DNA of 64,000 nt from Phocaeicola_A sp964444735. GTDB lineage: Bacteria; Bacteroidota; Bacteroidia; Bacteroidales; Bacteroidaceae. The notes under the pieces were generated by a model. That model was given only the letters and a program-made list of their open reading frames with translations, was not told where the DNA came from and did not search any database. Positions 62,933-64,000 of this stretch are shown here, piece by piece. Location: positions 52,919 to 116,918 of the forward strand of contig CAYUIJ010000001.1 of NCBI GenBank assembly GCA_964444735.1, in the 5' to 3' direction. The translations under genes and the position numbers were made by a program. Each line of letters opens with the position of its first letter. The first letter of the stretch is position 1.

Positions 62933-63474
62933 CTTTTGCTCTTCTATATTGGTTTTCTGCAAGGAATTTCCGATGCGGCAGGAGATATATATGGCTGAGA
63001 AGGAGAAGCACGGCGCCGTGACAGGCCGGAGCGGATGGGCTGCGGAAAATAAGGGCTGTTCTTGTAGACACTGTTGCAGGGAAATGAGACACGTGACACG
63101 CCTGTTCCCGCATCGGGTGTCCTGAACCGCATTGTAAGGAAAGGAATGCCGTTTCCGCCGTCCGTTTTCATCGGGAAGGCGCCGCATGAAGACTGTACGG
63201 GCATCCGTCTCGCCGGCCAGCCTCCCTTGCGGTGTCTGTCTTAGCCGATGGATACCGGTTTACAAAACCTCCGGGGCCTGCAGGACGCGGAAAATGTCTT
63301 GTGAAATGGTTCAGGCCTTTAAGTTCCACCTGATTGTCAGCGAAGGGAAGAAATTCCGGACTTTATGTCTGTTCTGGAGACGCAGATGACCGTGAGCCGA
63401 TATATCAAGAAACAACAAGCTCAAAATGGATAATTCCAGTAAAGGCTTAAAAAGAATAATCAAAATAATCCGGA
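62933..63474. other. Intergenic region of about 540 nt, no gene supported
   Basis: GC-rich DNA between two divergent promoters. Short frames on both strands show no family resemblance, no promoter and no ribosome-binding context. I see no repeat or RNA gene. Confidence 0.4.
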
Positions 63475-63506
63475 TTTACTGGATATTGAAATTTTTAATA
63501 TCTTTG
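63475..63506 (+). promoter_or_regulatory. Promoter of the fourth SusC gene
   Basis: TTTA (63475-63478, one mismatch to TTTG), 20-nt spacer, TATCTTTG (63499-63506). A leader of about 53 nt contains TTAACC (63546-63551) before the ATG at 63566. Confidence 0.6.
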
Positions 63507-63565
63507 CGGCTGCCGTAAGATACGGCGCTTGATAAAAATTATTTGTTAACCGAAAGGAATAAGAC

Positions 63566-64000
63566 ATGAAAAAGAAAAAGAATCAGAAGAGTGTGCGCTT
63601 TCTGACAAGTGGAGGAGGGCGCAGTATCCTTGTCGGGGGATTGTGGGCGGCAGTGCTGTCCTCTGCTTGTCCGATGATGGCAGGATCTCCTCTGGCGGGG
63701 GGGGGTAAATTCAGCGGGTGTCCGGATTGTTGACCGGGAGAGGGTCGTATCCGGCACGGTAATTGACGAATCCGGCGGGCCGTTAATCGGAGTCTCTGTT
63801 CAGGTGCGTGGATCCGCTACGGGAACCGTTACCGATTTCAATGGCAGGTTTTCTCTCAGTGTTCCTGAAGATGCCACGCTTGTGTTTTCCTACATTGGCT
63901 ATCAGACGCAAGAAATCAGGGTTACGAGTCAAGAGACGCTGTCGGTTGTGTTGAGAGAAGACAACCAAGTGCTCGATGAGGTGGTTGTCGTGGGCTATGG
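63566..64000 (+). CDS. SusC-family transporter, 5' part, out of frame at the poly-G tract (OFF)
   Basis: The ATG opens a signal-peptide frame (MKKKKNQKSVRFL; hydrophobic core ILVGGLWAAVLSSACPMMAG), reads Gly45-47 from the G9 run, and stops at TGA (63731-63733) after 55 residues. Deleting one G switches to the frame GTA AAT TCA, which stays open to the window end and reads VVSGTVIDESGGPLIGVSV, VTDFNGRFSLSV and DEVVVVGYG, the carboxypeptidase-D-like domain and TonB-box region of a normal SusC. The gene is therefore intact but switched off, unless the tract length is a sequencing error. The gene continues beyond the window. Confidence 0.88.
63697..63705 (+). repeat. Poly-G tract (9 G) causing the OFF frame
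   Basis: C, nine G, then TAAAT, 131 nt after the ATG. Eight G (or eleven) would restore the SusC frame. Confidence 0.95.

Noticed and set aside
62916..63389. Several short frames on both strands in the gap before the fourth SusC
   Set aside because: They overlap each other, lack start contexts and show no family features.
1..64000. CRISPR arrays, tRNA or rRNA genes, insertion sequences, integrase genes
   Set aside because: I looked for repeat-spacer patterns, tRNA-like ends and transposase or integrase motifs and saw none; a dedicated search could still find a small RNA.

Overview
The window looks like chromosome from a gut Bacteroidales species, most likely Bacteroides or a close relative. 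The evidence is three complete SusC/SusD pairs, a RprX/RprY two-component pair, a GTPase-defective EF-G paralogue, many lipoproteins, and promoters of the Bacteroides type (-33 TTTG, 19-20 nt, -7 TAnnTTTG). I saw no rRNA, tRNA, insertion sequence or CRISPR array.

Layout. 1-6.4 kb: a minus-strand run (THUMP methyltransferase, DPP-IV-like peptidase, purD, two membrane proteins, start of a secreted protein). 6.7-17.8 kb: mostly housekeeping genes (rnr, an epimerase/PAP2 pair, EEP nuclease-fold protein, pepD, OmpH-like lipoprotein, AI-2E-family protein, nicotinamidase-like hydrolase), with two broken genes: a lytic transglycosylase remnant at 6.7 kb and a frameshifted small membrane protein at 15.1 kb. 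18.0-44.2 kb: a glycan utilisation island with a GH2-PL1-DUF6298 operon of pectin-degradation type, a DUF4957/DUF5123-like lipoprotein, and three SusC/SusD pairs. 44.3-48.3 kb: an acyl-CoA dehydrogenase with EtfB/EtfA. 48.6-50.5 kb: an ABC-type ATPase and a DUF4435/TOPRIM protein, a pairing also found in PARIS anti-phage systems. 50.7-55.3 kb: fusA2 and rprXY. 55.6-62.9 kb: envelope genes on the minus strand (PpiD-like, LptC, TPR protein, outer-membrane barrel, esterase). From 63.5 kb a fourth SusC gene begins and runs off the end.

Main observation. A run of 8-9 G, always preceded by C and followed by TAA, lies about 120-130 nt after the start codon in four places: SusC at 33657, SusC at 39252, SusC at 63566, and a short leader ORF at 25724. 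Slippage in such a tract changes the reading frame, and the TAA closes one frame at once. As sequenced, two SusC genes are in frame (ON) and the one at 63566 is out of frame (OFF; deleting one G restores a textbook SusC N-terminus). The first SusC (27817) has no tract of its own, but the leader ORF upstream of its operon does. With one more G, that leader would be translated for 173 codons, straight through a strong intrinsic terminator that lies between the only good promoter and the operon. I propose that the locus is a combinatorial, phase-variable set of nutrient receptors, with slippage acting inside coding sequence at three loci and through transcription attenuation at the fourth. No SusR, HTCS or sigma/anti-sigma regulator lies in the island, which fits stochastic control.
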